From positions 1 to 52,491 of the forward strand of contig CAJUPW010000017.1 in NCBI GenBank assembly GCA_910588635.1: DNA of 52,491 bases, given 5' to 3'. Below the pieces are notes generated by a model. The model was not told where the DNA came from. It worked only from the letters and a program-made list of their open reading frames with translations, and ran no database searches. This DNA comes from an uncultured Oscillospiraceae bacterium. GTDB lineage: Bacteria; Bacillota; Clostridia; Oscillospirales; Oscillospiraceae. The translations under genes were made by a program, and so were the position numbers. The number at the start of each line of letters is the position of its first letter. The first letter of the stretch is position 1. Of the stretch, positions 31,984-39,640 are shown in pieces.

Positions 31984-32688
31984 TCACAGCCGCACCGGAA
32001 CTTTCCCGTTGATCTCCAGCCGCCCCGGCTCCACCCGGCACTCCAGGGCCAGCGCCTCCACCCCGGCCCGGGCGGCCCGGCGGAGGGCCGCTCCGAACTC
32101 CGGATGAGTGGCGTCGTTGGGCTCCACCCGGTCCATTCCCTCCATCTGGACGATAAAGCACACCCCCGCCTCATAGCCCGCCTCACGGGCCGCGATCAGC
32201 TCCTCCAGGTGCTTCAACCCCCGAAGGGTAGGGGCGTCGGGGAAGCGGGCCACGCCGGCCTCCTCCAGGGTGACTCCCTTCACCTCCCAAAAGCCCCGGC
32301 GCAAGGCGCCCCCTTTTGAAAACTCCCAGTAATAATCAAATCTGGAATTGCCATATGTCATCTCCGGCCGCAGAAGATCGGGGATAAAACCCAGCCCGCC
32401 GGCGGCCGCCCACTCCCCAAAGACCCGGTTGGGGGCCTGGGAGTCCATGTTGATGAGCAGAGGGCCGCCCTCCCGCTCCTTCTCCACGGCGATCAGGTCG
32501 TATTTTGTCTTTCGGGCGGGGTTGGCGCTCTCCTCCAGCCAGACCTTCACTCCGGGGATCAGCAGCTCCCGGCACCGGCCGGTATTCTTCACATGGCAGA
32601 CCTCCACCCGTCCTCCCACATCCACGTGGGCGACAAAGCGGTTGGGCCGGGCCAGAAAAACTCCCGGCAAAATTTTTCCGTAGACCAT
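31984..32688 (-). CDS. sfsA: DNA/RNA nuclease SfsA family protein
   Basis: A 234-residue protein of the SfsA family, first described as sugar fermentation stimulation protein and now regarded as a nuclease. It has an N-terminal OB-like part (RFVAHVDVGGRVEVCHVKNTGRCRELLIPG) and a C-terminal restriction-endonuclease-like part with SRFDYYWEF and FWEVKGVTL (the D and E-x-K active-site pattern) and PDAPTLRGLKHLEEL. The start at 32688 gives the standard opening MVYGKILPGVF. The ribosome binding site is weak (GGGAG about 10 bases away). Role in this organism unknown. Confidence 0.93.
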   Translation of the reverse strand: MVYGKILPGVFLARPNRFVAHVDVGGRVEVCHVKNTGRCRELLIPGVKVWLEESANPARKTKYDLIAVEKEREGGPLLINMDSQAPNRVFGEWAAAGGLGFIPDLLRPEMTYGNSRFDYYWEFSKGGALRRGFWEVKGVTLEEAGVARFPDAPTLRGLKHLEELIAAREAGYEAGVCFIVQMEGMDRVEPNDATHPEFGAALRRAARAGVEALALECRVEPGRLEINGKVPVRL

Positions 32689-32774
32689 CTTGCTATTTCT
32701 CCCGTTTCCCGATATGATGTAGGGGCGGTTTTTCCTCCCGTGTATCATAACCTATTTTGGAAAGAGAAACAAGC

Positions 32775-33641
32775 ATGAAAAAAGCCTATCTGCAAATCAT
32801 TGCCGCCGCCGCCCTGTGGGGGTGCATCGGCCTGTTTTTAAAGCTGCTCACTGCCGCCGGCCTCACCTCCATGCAGGGGGTGGCTCTGCGCAGCGTGGTG
32901 GGTGTGGTATTTTACGGCCTGTTTCTCTTTTTCACCGACCGAACAGCCCTGTTTATCGTACCCAGAGACTGGTATTATTTCTTCGGCACCGGGGTGTGCT
33001 CCCTGCTGTTCTTCAACTGGTGCTACTTCAGCGCCATTACCCGCAGCTCCATGTCGGTGGCGGCGGTGCTGCTGTACACCTCCCCCGTCTTTGTCACCCT
33101 CATGTCAGCCCTCTTCTTCCGTGAGAAGATCACCCCCGTCAAAACCGCCGCCCTGGCGGTCACCTTCGCCGGCTGCGTACTGGTGACGGGGCTGTTTCCT
33201 CTGGGCCGGGAGACCGTCTCCTTGCCGGTGCTCCTCTTCGGGCTTGGCTCTGGCTTCGGGTATGCCCTGTACTCCATCTTCGGCAAGTTCGTGCTGAAAA
33301 AATACTCCCCCGCCACCGTCACCTTCTACACCATCCTGTTCTGCGCCCTTTTCTCTCTGCCCATCTCAGGGCTGTCCGCCAATCCGGCCCCCCTGGGAGA
33401 TTGGCGGGCCTGGGCGGGAGCGCTGGGAGTGGGGGTGCTGTGCTGCGCTCTGCCCTACCATCTGTACACCACCGGCCTGCGGGACGCCGAGCCGGGCCGG
33501 GCGGCCATTCTGGCCACCATTGAGCCCTTCGTGGCCGCCGGGCTGGGCATCCTGCTCTACCACGAGGCAGTTACCCCCTGGAAGCTGCTGGGTATGGCCG
33601 CCATTCTGGGGGCGGTAATCCTGCTGAACGCAAAAAACTAA
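32775..33641 (+). CDS. EamA/DMT-superfamily transporter
   Basis: A 288-residue membrane protein with ten helices in two EamA repeats (QIIAAAALWGCIGLFLKLLTAAGLTSMQGVALRS and, in the second half, GSGFGYALYSIFGKFVLKKYSPATVTFYT). The family exports amino acids or other metabolites, and the substrate cannot be told. The start at 32775 is preceded by a weak GAGA-type site. The HD-domain gene follows 24 bases later and may be co-transcribed. Confidence 0.92.
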   Translation: MKKAYLQIIAAAALWGCIGLFLKLLTAAGLTSMQGVALRSVVGVVFYGLFLFFTDRTALFIVPRDWYYFFGTGVCSLLFFNWCYFSAITRSSMSVAAVLLYTSPVFVTLMSALFFREKITPVKTAALAVTFAGCVLVTGLFPLGRETVSLPVLLFGLGSGFGYALYSIFGKFVLKKYSPATVTFYTILFCALFSLPISGLSANPAPLGDWRAWAGALGVGVLCCALPYHLYTTGLRDAEPGRAAILATIEPFVAAGLGILLYHEAVTPWKLLGMAAILGAVILLNAKN

Positions 33642-33665
33642 CTTGATTTGGGAAGGAGAACAACC

Positions 33666-34250
33666 ATGTCCTGTAAAGAGGAATTTATCGAGATTTTCAA
33701 GGCCAACATCACCCGGGAGGGGGCCGACAAGCTGCTGGACTATCTGGAGCACAAGAGCGATTTCTTCACCGCTCCCGCCTCCGCCCGCTACCATGGGGCC
33801 TATGAGGGCGGGCTGTGCGAGCACAGCCTGAACGTCTACCACTGTCTGGCGGACTACCTCCGGCGGGAGCGGGTGCAGGAGCTTTACGGCCTGGACTACA
33901 GCGGCGAGTCCATCGCCATTGTAGCGCTGTGCCATGACCTGTGCAAGATCGGCTGCTACAAAAAGACCTTCCGAAACGTGAAGGACGACGCCACCGGCCA
34001 GTGGACCAAGGTGCCCTCCTACACCTTTGACGACCCTCTGCCCTACGGCCACGGGGAGAAGAGCGTGTACATCACCAACGGCTATATCCGCCTCACCCGG
34101 GAGGAGGCCATGGCCATCCGCTGGCACATGGGCTTCTCCGGCCCGGAGGACAACCGCATGGTGGGCCAGGCGTTACAGATGTACCCCCTGGCCTTCGCCC
34201 TGGCCACGGCGGATATGGAGGCCTCCTACTTCCTGGAGAACGAGGAGTGA
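33666..34250 (+). CDS. HD-domain phosphohydrolase-like protein
   Basis: A 194-residue protein with an HD domain: YEGGLCEHSLNVYHC gives the first His, ALCHDLCKIG the HD pair, and a later DPLPYGHGEKSVY and IRWHMGF add His ligands. The family includes dGTPase, (p)ppGpp and nucleic-acid-associated hydrolases; this compact single-domain form is common in clostridia and uncharacterised. AAGGAG lies upstream of the ATG at 33666. It ends in a strong terminator. Confidence 0.88.
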   Translation: MSCKEEFIEIFKANITREGADKLLDYLEHKSDFFTAPASARYHGAYEGGLCEHSLNVYHCLADYLRRERVQELYGLDYSGESIAIVALCHDLCKIGCYKKTFRNVKDDATGQWTKVPSYTFDDPLPYGHGEKSVYITNGYIRLTREEAMAIRWHMGFSGPEDNRMVGQALQMYPLAFALATADMEASYFLENEE

Positions 34251-34264
34251 AAGAACTTTAATGC

Positions 34265-34289
34265 AAAACCGCCCAAATTGGGCGGTTTT
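34265..34289. terminator. Bidirectional terminator
   Basis: AAAACCGCCC (34265-34274) pairs with GGGCGGTTTT (34280-34289), between the HD-domain gene and the convergent queT. Confidence 0.9.
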
Positions 34290-34294
34290 GTTTG

Positions 34295-34804
34295 TTATAA
34301 ATGGGCCAGCCTCTGTTCCGGGATATAGGGCCGCAGGACTGGCACTCTGGGCAGGACGGTCAGCAGCAGCTCCCCCAGTACAAAGCAGGCGATCAGCTCC
34401 GCCAGCCCCACCGTCACGATGTTAAAGGCGTAGGCTGTCCAGAAGCCAGGGCCAAAGCCGGTGGCGTACCAGGCGATCTCCGCCCCCACAATGAGGGCGT
34501 TGCACAGCACCGGGGGCAAGGGAGCCAGCCAGCGGTTGGGCATGTGCCGGGTCATCAGGCAGGCCAGCAGGGTGGCCAGGGTACCGAACAGGATGTCCAG
34601 GGGGTAGGGGGAAAACAGGTTGACGATGAAGCACCCCACTGCCAGACCCGGTATGGCGGCGGGGAACAGGAAGGGCAGCACCGTCATGGCCTCCGACACC
34701 CGCAGCTGGATTTCTCCGTAAGCGGGCAGGAGCATGGTGAGCGCGGCGTACACCGCCGCGATGAGGGCGGCCAGGGTCAGGTCTCGGGTCGTGAATCTGC
34801 GCAT
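34295..34804 (-). CDS. queT: QueT family transporter (queuosine precursor)
   Basis: A 169-residue ECF-type substrate-binding membrane protein with five or six helices, for uptake of a queuosine precursor such as preQ1. The opening TRDLTLAALIAAVYAALTMLLPAYGEIQLRVSEAMTVLPFL and the PLDILFGTLATLLAC segment match the family. It would work with a shared energising module (EcfAA'T) encoded elsewhere. GGAGG precedes the ATG. A structured leader of more than 100 bases lies upstream, the place where preQ1 riboswitches control queT in related bacteria. Confidence 0.9.
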   Translation of the reverse strand: MRRFTTRDLTLAALIAAVYAALTMLLPAYGEIQLRVSEAMTVLPFLFPAAIPGLAVGCFIVNLFSPYPLDILFGTLATLLACLMTRHMPNRWLAPLPPVLCNALIVGAEIAWYATGFGPGFWTAYAFNIVTVGLAELIACFVLGELLLTVLPRVPVLRPYIPEQRLAHL

Positions 34805-34945
34805 AAAAAAACCTCCATTTTTTGTTTAGAGAACGGCGGACGCAGAGCGTCCCCGAACGAACATGTCACGCCTTGCCTGTTCACAACGGCTCGGACGCTT
34901 CCATGCTTGGACGAGATGGTATCAAACTCGTCAGGAGGCATTTTA
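34805..34945 (-). promoter_or_regulatory. Structured queT leader, candidate preQ1-type riboswitch
   Basis: On the minus strand a TGGACA and a TAAAAT with 17-base spacing lie near 34969 and 34946, giving a leader of about 135 bases. It contains hairpins GACGAG with CTCGTC (near 34910-34932) and GGACGC with GCGTCC (near 34840-34854), and an early CCTCC that could pair with the GGAGG ribosome binding site. I could not match it to a known preQ1 class by eye. Confidence 0.45.
34866..34899. repeat. 34-bp repeat, copy A (queT leader)
   Basis: Matches 39607-39640 at 27 of 34 positions, with only transition differences. It lies within the queT leader. Confidence 0.55.
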
Positions 34946-34976
34946 CCACAGCCGGGGCGGTTTGTCCAGAAAAAAA

Positions 34977-34998
34977 TGCCTTCCCCGGAGGGAAGGCA
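34977..34998 (-). terminator. Terminator of the DUF2461 gene
   Basis: A nine-base-pair stem (34977-34985 with 34990-34998) is followed on the minus strand by seven T residues. It overlaps the start of the queT promoter region. Confidence 0.9.
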
Positions 34999-35002
34999 CC
35001 AT

Positions 35003-35680
35003 TCACATATTCTCGGGCTCCGGGTCGCCGGGGAGGGAGCACAGAAACTGGTACTGGGGCGTCAGGGACTTCCAGCCCTCCAGCACCTGACCGGCCAGCT
35101 CGGAGGTAAAGAACACGCCCTCGCAGTTGCAGTCCCGGGCAAAACTGATCTGCCTGCTGTTGTACCAGGGCCAAAGCAGCGGCCCCGGGTCCCCCTTGGG
35201 CCGCTTGTAGACATGCCCGTCCATATGGAACTCCCCCCGCTTCTCCACCGCCCGGGCCAGCTTCTCCACGGGCTTGGGGTCCCGGTCGATGCGGGCGCGG
35301 AGCTTGGCCATGACCGCAGGAGGCATCTCCCAGCAGCCCATGCCGTAGCCGTAGTGGTCGGGGGCGATCTCAAACCAGAAGCAAGGAATCTGTCCGTCGT
35401 GCTCCCCCGGCTTGCGAAGAGAGAACCACAGATGGTCCTTGTAGGGCCCCCGGCCGAAGAGCCGTCTGGCGTCCCGGTAGATGCGGCTCACCTTCAGCTC
35501 CAGCCCCAGCTTGGGGTAGAGCTCGGTCATCTCGTCCCGAAGCTGTCCGGCCAGCTCCCGGGTGGGCCGGTCCACCAGAGAGCTGAACTCCTCCTTATGC
35601 TCCTGGAACCAGGCGCGCTCATTGTTCAGCTTCAGGCCCCACAAAAAGTCAATGGCGCCTTGGGTGTAGCCCTGAAACAT
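35003..35680 (-). CDS. DUF2461 domain-containing protein
   Basis: A 225-residue protein that matches DUF2461 over its length: FLWGLKLNNERAWFQEHKEEF at the N-terminus, SRIYRDARRLFGRGPYKDHLWFSLR in the middle and YGYGMGCWEMPPAVMAKLRARID after it. The family is widespread and without known function; no catalytic motif is evident and no membrane segment is seen. It sits downstream of the VanW gene on the same strand with a 22-base gap, so the two are probably co-transcribed. Confidence 0.88.
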   Translation of the reverse strand: MFQGYTQGAIDFLWGLKLNNERAWFQEHKEEFSSLVDRPTRELAGQLRDEMTELYPKLGLELKVSRIYRDARRLFGRGPYKDHLWFSLRKPGEHDGQIPCFWFEIAPDHYGYGMGCWEMPPAVMAKLRARIDRDPKPVEKLARAVEKRGEFHMDGHVYKRPKGDPGPLLWPWYNSRQISFARDCNCEGVFFTSELAGQVLEGWKSLTPQYQFLCSLPGDPEPENM

Positions 35681-35702
35681 AACGTTACCTCTCTGTCTGT
35701 AC

Positions 35703-37487
35703 TCACATCGCCGCCCCGTTGGGGTCGATGGGGCTGATCCCCGAGTCGGACGGGGGCGGGGCGGTGGGGTCGGCGGGCGTCTCCGCGCCCGGGTCCGCCG
35801 TACCGGGATCGACAGCCGTGCCGGGGTCGGTGGAGGGCGGGGCGGGCGGCTTGCCGTCCACCCAGGTGGAGGGGTCGCCGTCGGCCGGGTTGTAGAAGTA
35901 GGTGTTGGGCCGCATCTTGTAGGCGCTCACCCCCAGGTCCTGCTTCTCCACCACCGTGCCGTCCGCCTCATAGATGGTGCGGTAGGTACGGGCCTTCAGG
36001 CCGGTGTAGGCGTACTGCTCCTTGTCCAGCACCAGAGTGCCCCGGGCCACATTGGGGTCGGGCTTATAGGCGGTGCTGGGGGCCACCTTGTCAAAGACGG
36101 CGTTGGTGGGTTTGGCGTAGCGGCCGTCCTCGTTGGTGCCGTACAGCTGGACCTCCAGATATCGAACGCCCTTGCTGTTGTCATAGCTCCGGGTGACCAC
36201 CTTCACCGGATAATTCGTGTTGTTTTTAAAGCGGAAATCCAGGCTGCCGTAGTACACCGTGGCGTCCATCCCCGGGTCCAGGTAGCTGACGGCAAACTGG
36301 TGGTCGTGGCGCTCCACGATCTCCAGAGTGGTGTGGAGCACGGCGTAGTAGATGGTGGAGGACACCTGGCAGATGCCTCCGCCCACGCCATCCTCCGAGC
36401 GGCCCCCCGCGTAGATGGGGGCGGGGAGATAGCCCTTGTCGGGGGAGCGGCTTCCGGTGGTGTTGTTGTAGGAAAACTCCTCTCCAGGCAGCAGTATCTT
36501 CTCGTTGCAGGCCGCCGCGGCCAGCTTCACGTTGGTTTTCCGGGCAGAGCTTCCGCTCACCCGGGTGGTGGCCTGCCCCAGCAGGTCCTTGAACAGCCGG
36601 CCTCCCAGGTCGTCCTTGGTCACGTTGGGCCGGGTGACGGTCAGGGGGATAATGACCGTCTCACCGCTCTTGGCGTTCCGGTAGGCGCTTCTCAGCTCCT
36701 CCACATCGAAGTCCACCCCCATGGTGTGGTCGGTGATAGTCATGGATTCCAGGTCCAGAACCGCGTCCTTGGGTTCGGTGTAAACCTCCCGGCGGATGGC
36801 CTCGAAGTCGGGCTCCGCCGCCTCGCTCTGAGAGGCAGACAGGACGACTGTGTCCCGCACCGTGCTGCTCTCTCCGCTGAACCGGGCTGTGAAAGCCTGC
36901 TGAAGCTTCTCGCTCATGGCGGTCCTCACGGTCTCCCAGTCCACCGTGGTCACAGGGGCCCCCTTTGTCATCACCAGCTCCGTCTGGGTGACCTCATAGC
37001 CGTGGTCCCTGGTGGCTTCGTTGACAGCCTGCTCCATCCGCGCCAGCAGCTCGGCCTGGGCGGGCTCGTTCTCAGGCAGGATCAGGGGCACCTGGGCAGA
37101 GGTCCCCAGCATATGTCCCAGCAGCTTGGGGCCGCTGGTGAAAAAGTTGTCGTGACCCACATTCCAGGCGTCCTGGGCGCTCCGGGCCGTGTCCGCCGCA
37201 AGCTTGCTCACATCCAGCTGCTCCTCCAGGTCTTCATAGACCAGGGAGAGGCTGATATCCTGGCTCTGCTGGTCCAGAGCGGCCTGCACCGCACTCTGGG
37301 CCTGCTCCACCGTCATGTTGGAGACATCCACGCCGGCTACGGCCACGTTGGGAAAAATCGTGCTCCGGCCGCTGGCCCAGGCGCACGTCCCAATATAGGC
37401 CGCGGCCAGCACTCCGGCCACTCCTCCGGTTATGATCCAGGGCAGCTTGCTTCCGCCCTCTCTTTTCGCCTCGCGCTGTCCCTTCAT
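35703..37487 (-). CDS. VanW-family protein with peptidoglycan-binding-like and G5-like regions
   Basis: A 594-residue exported protein: a basic N-terminus, one membrane helix (about 15-38), a YoaR-like putative peptidoglycan-binding region (about 45-230, FPNVAVAGVDVSNMTVEQAQSAV), a second linker domain, then the VanW domain (about 305-440, RKTNVKLAAAACNEKILLPGEEFSYN and GVGGGICQVSSTIYYAVLHT). A G5-like region follows, then a Pro/Asp/Thr-rich tail. VanW is named for vancomycin clusters but its function is unknown. I choose ATG 37487 because of AAGG at 8 bases. Confidence 0.9.
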   Translation of the reverse strand: MKGQREAKREGGSKLPWIITGGVAGVLAAAYIGTCAWASGRSTIFPNVAVAGVDVSNMTVEQAQSAVQAALDQQSQDISLSLVYEDLEEQLDVSKLAADTARSAQDAWNVGHDNFFTSGPKLLGHMLGTSAQVPLILPENEPAQAELLARMEQAVNEATRDHGYEVTQTELVMTKGAPVTTVDWETVRTAMSEKLQQAFTARFSGESSTVRDTVVLSASQSEAAEPDFEAIRREVYTEPKDAVLDLESMTITDHTMGVDFDVEELRSAYRNAKSGETVIIPLTVTRPNVTKDDLGGRLFKDLLGQATTRVSGSSARKTNVKLAAAACNEKILLPGEEFSYNNTTGSRSPDKGYLPAPIYAGGRSEDGVGGGICQVSSTIYYAVLHTTLEIVERHDHQFAVSYLDPGMDATVYYGSLDFRFKNNTNYPVKVVTRSYDNSKGVRYLEVQLYGTNEDGRYAKPTNAVFDKVAPSTAYKPDPNVARGTLVLDKEQYAYTGLKARTYRTIYEADGTVVEKQDLGVSAYKMRPNTYFYNPADGDPSTWVDGKPPAPPSTDPGTAVDPGTADPGAETPADPTAPPPSDSGISPIDPNGAAM

Positions 37488-37874
37488 CGCTCTCACCTTC
37501 CTCTCCGGTCCCGCTTCCGGGTCTGCGCCGCGCGCCCTTCACCTGTCTTTTTCTCAAAGCGCTTTTGCGGCAATTGTTGATATTATAGCACGCGGCCCCT
37601 ACAAAATAATTACAGAATAGTTACAACTCCTCCGAAAATCTCCCCAAATCTTCCTCCTCTTTCCAGAGAAAAAATTGGACGGGGCATTTACTTTTATTCT
37701 CCGGTGCGCTATGATAGAAGTTACAGCGCGCCGGCGGCGCTCTTCACGAAATTTTAAGAAAAATTCAATTCCAATTTGGGAATTTTCTGTTATAGTTATC
37801 GTAAGGGGCCGGGTGTTTTCCCCGCCGGAGGCGGGGAAAACACAATACATTTTTTCGTTTCAGGGGGATATGAG
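37488..37874. other. Intergenic region between the VanW and XpaC-like genes
   Basis: This 387-base divergent region is AT-rich in its middle. A TATAAT on the minus strand near 37586-37581 is a likely -10 for the VanW gene. Copy 2 of the palindromic repeat (37813-37864) lies just upstream of the XpaC-like gene. No gene is seen. Confidence 0.7.
37813..37864. repeat. Palindromic repeat element, copy 2
   Basis: GTGTTTTCCCCGC (37813-37825) and GCGGGGAAAACAC (37831-37843) form a 13-bp stem, with the tail ATTTTTTCGTTTCAGG at 37849-37864. Only the loop and a few tail bases differ from copy 1 at 23504-23556. Confidence 0.85.
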
Positions 37875-39074
37875 ATGGCTGACTATCAGGACCGGAACAA
37901 CAACGGCGACGGCTTCTACTGGCTGATCGCTCTGGGGCTGATCTTTACCGGCGTGGCCGCTCCGGTAGGCGTGCTGATGATCGTAATGAAGATACTCAGC
38001 GGAGACGGCCGGAAAAAGCGCCAGCAGGGCCGTCACCCCTACTACCAGCAGCAGTCGGGGAGCGTAGGTGCCCGCACCGTCTTTGAGCCGCCCGCCTGGG
38101 AGGAGTCCGCTACTCCCGCCTGGGAGGAGCCGGCCCCCAAGAAGGCCGCCAAGTCCAAAAAGAAGAAAAAGCCCGGCCGGGACCTGATCGCCGTGATGGA
38201 TAAAACGGGCAAAAGCTGGGCTATCGCCGGAGGGGCCGTGGCCGCTGGCTGTATGCTGGGCTTTATCGCCGGTCTGAGCGACGCGATGTACTGGCTGTTC
38301 AACGGCGATTTTTCCTGGTTCCTCCGGGAGCTGATGGACCTGATCATCCTGCCCTGTATTTCCGCCGGCGGTCTGGGCTTTGTGTGGGCCGGCCTGCGCA
38401 AGCGCAAGCAGGCCAGCCGGTTCCGCAACTATCTGGCCATGGTGGGCAATCAGAGCTCGGTCTCCATCTCCGCCCTGGCCTCGGCCGCCGGGCTGTCCCC
38501 CAATAAGGTGCGGGACGATCTGGCCGACATGCTGGACGACGGCCTGCTCCCCCAGGGCTATCTGGACTATGGCGGCGACCGGCTGGTGCTCACCGGCGAT
38601 GGCATCGCCCAGCCGGTCAGGGAGCAGCCCGCTCCCCCTCCGCCCCCCAAGGAGGACGAGAACGCCATCCTGGCCGAGATCAAGGCGGTCAACGACGCCA
38701 TTGACAACGAGAAGATGTCCGCCCAGATCGACCGGATCGGGGTCATCACCGCCAAGATTCTGGATTACCAAAAGACCCACCCGGACAAGGCCGCTCAGCT
38801 CCACAGCTTTTTGAGCTACTACCTGCCCACCACCCTGAAGATTCTCCGGGCCTACGGCCAGCTGGAGGACCAGGAGGTGTCCGGCTCCAACATCACCGCC
38901 GCCATGCAGCGCATCGAGGGCATGATGGACAAGGTGGTGGAGGGCTTTGAGAAGCAGCTGGACCTCCTCTTTCAGGGAGACGCCATGGACATCACCACCG
39001 ATGTGGAGGTGCTGGAACGGATGCTGGCCAAGGACGGCCTGTCCGACCAGCAAGGCCTGACGCTGGGACTGTAA
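37875..39074 (+). CDS. Membrane protein with C-terminal XpaC-like domain
   Basis: A 399-residue protein: a membrane helix at about 13-35, a charged linker with Lys-runs, a second hydrophobic pair (about 115-170), a middle winged-helix-like segment (about 190-240, YLAMVGNQSSVSISALASAAGLSPNKVRDDLADMLDDGLLPQGYLD), and a C-terminal XpaC-like helical domain (about 275-399, IDRIGVITAKILDYQKTHPDKAAQLHSFLSYYLPTTLKIL). XpaC was named for 5-bromo-4-chloroindolyl phosphate hydrolysis, but the biochemical role is unknown; related proteins sit beside TelA. TelA is absent here. The start has AGGGGG upstream. Confidence 0.85.
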   Translation: MADYQDRNNNGDGFYWLIALGLIFTGVAAPVGVLMIVMKILSGDGRKKRQQGRHPYYQQQSGSVGARTVFEPPAWEESATPAWEEPAPKKAAKSKKKKKPGRDLIAVMDKTGKSWAIAGGAVAAGCMLGFIAGLSDAMYWLFNGDFSWFLRELMDLIILPCISAGGLGFVWAGLRKRKQASRFRNYLAMVGNQSSVSISALASAAGLSPNKVRDDLADMLDDGLLPQGYLDYGGDRLVLTGDGIAQPVREQPAPPPPPKEDENAILAEIKAVNDAIDNEKMSAQIDRIGVITAKILDYQKTHPDKAAQLHSFLSYYLPTTLKILRAYGQLEDQEVSGSNITAAMQRIEGMMDKVVEGFEKQLDLLFQGDAMDITTDVEVLERMLAKDGLSDQQGLTLGL

Positions 39075-39078
39075 ACCG

Positions 39079-39106
39079 AAAGCCGCCCCGAGATCGAGGC
39101 GGCTTT
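39079..39106 (+). terminator. Terminator of the XpaC-like gene
   Basis: AAAGCCGCC (39079-39087) pairs with GGCGGCTTT (39098-39106) and runs into seven T residues. Confidence 0.88.
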
Positions 39107-39108
39107 TT

Positions 39109-39588
39109 TTATGCTCTTTGATAGGTCACATAGCGGAATTTGACCCCTTCCTCCTCCAGCTCCGGACCCTCCTCCGCCACACGCCACTCCGACCGCGCGT
39201 CCAGATCGGGGAAAAAGCAGTCGGCCGCCGGGAAACGGCCGCTGATCTTGGTCACATAGGCGGTATCGCATTTATCCAGCAGGGCGGCGTAGACCGAGGC
39301 CCCGCCGATGACGAAGGCGTCCTCCGGGGCGGCGGCCAGCAGGGAATCAAGGTCCCGGAACATCTCCGCTCCCTCCGGGGCGAAGCCGGGGTCCCGGGAC
39401 AGGATCAGATTGCGCCGTCCCTTCAGAGGCCGTCCCCCGGGAAAGGTGGCCAGGGTCTTGCGGCCCAGAATCACCGTATGGCCGGCGGTCAGGGCTTTGA
39501 AGTGCTTTAGGTCCTCCGATATGTAGATCAGCTGGTCGCCGTCCTTTCCGATGGCCCAGTTCCGGTCCACAGCAACGATAACGTTCAT
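39109..39588 (-). CDS. folA: Dihydrofolate reductase
   Basis: A 159-residue NADPH-dependent enzyme that reduces dihydrofolate. Conserved parts: IVAVDRNWAIGKDGDQLIYISEDLKHFKALT (substrate and cofactor pocket), VILGRKTLATFPGGRPLKGRRNLILSR (NADPH phosphate site) and FVIGGASVYAALL. The usual W at the active site is replaced in the L-I-Y-I-SEDL segment, a variation worth noting but within what is seen among clostridia. It follows thyA by 50 bases on the same strand, the common thyA-folA order. Confidence 0.96.
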   Translation of the reverse strand: MNVIVAVDRNWAIGKDGDQLIYISEDLKHFKALTAGHTVILGRKTLATFPGGRPLKGRRNLILSRDPGFAPEGAEMFRDLDSLLAAAPEDAFVIGGASVYAALLDKCDTAYVTKISGRFPAADCFFPDLDARSEWRVAEEGPELEEEGVKFRYVTYQRA

Positions 39589-39606
39589 ATGATCCCTCTT
39601 TTCCGT

Positions 39607-39640
39607 TCACGCCTCGTCTGTCCGCGGCGGCTCAGACGCT
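39607..39640. repeat. 34-bp repeat, copy B (thyA-folA gap)
   Basis: This segment is 79 percent identical to 34866-34899, in the same orientation; all seven differences are transitions. It lies between thyA and folA and ends inside the thyA stop codon. Confidence 0.55.

Noticed and set aside
34805..34945. Class I preQ1 riboswitch upstream of queT
   Set aside because: The short H-type pseudoknot and its A-rich tail could not be found; only a generic structured leader is supported.
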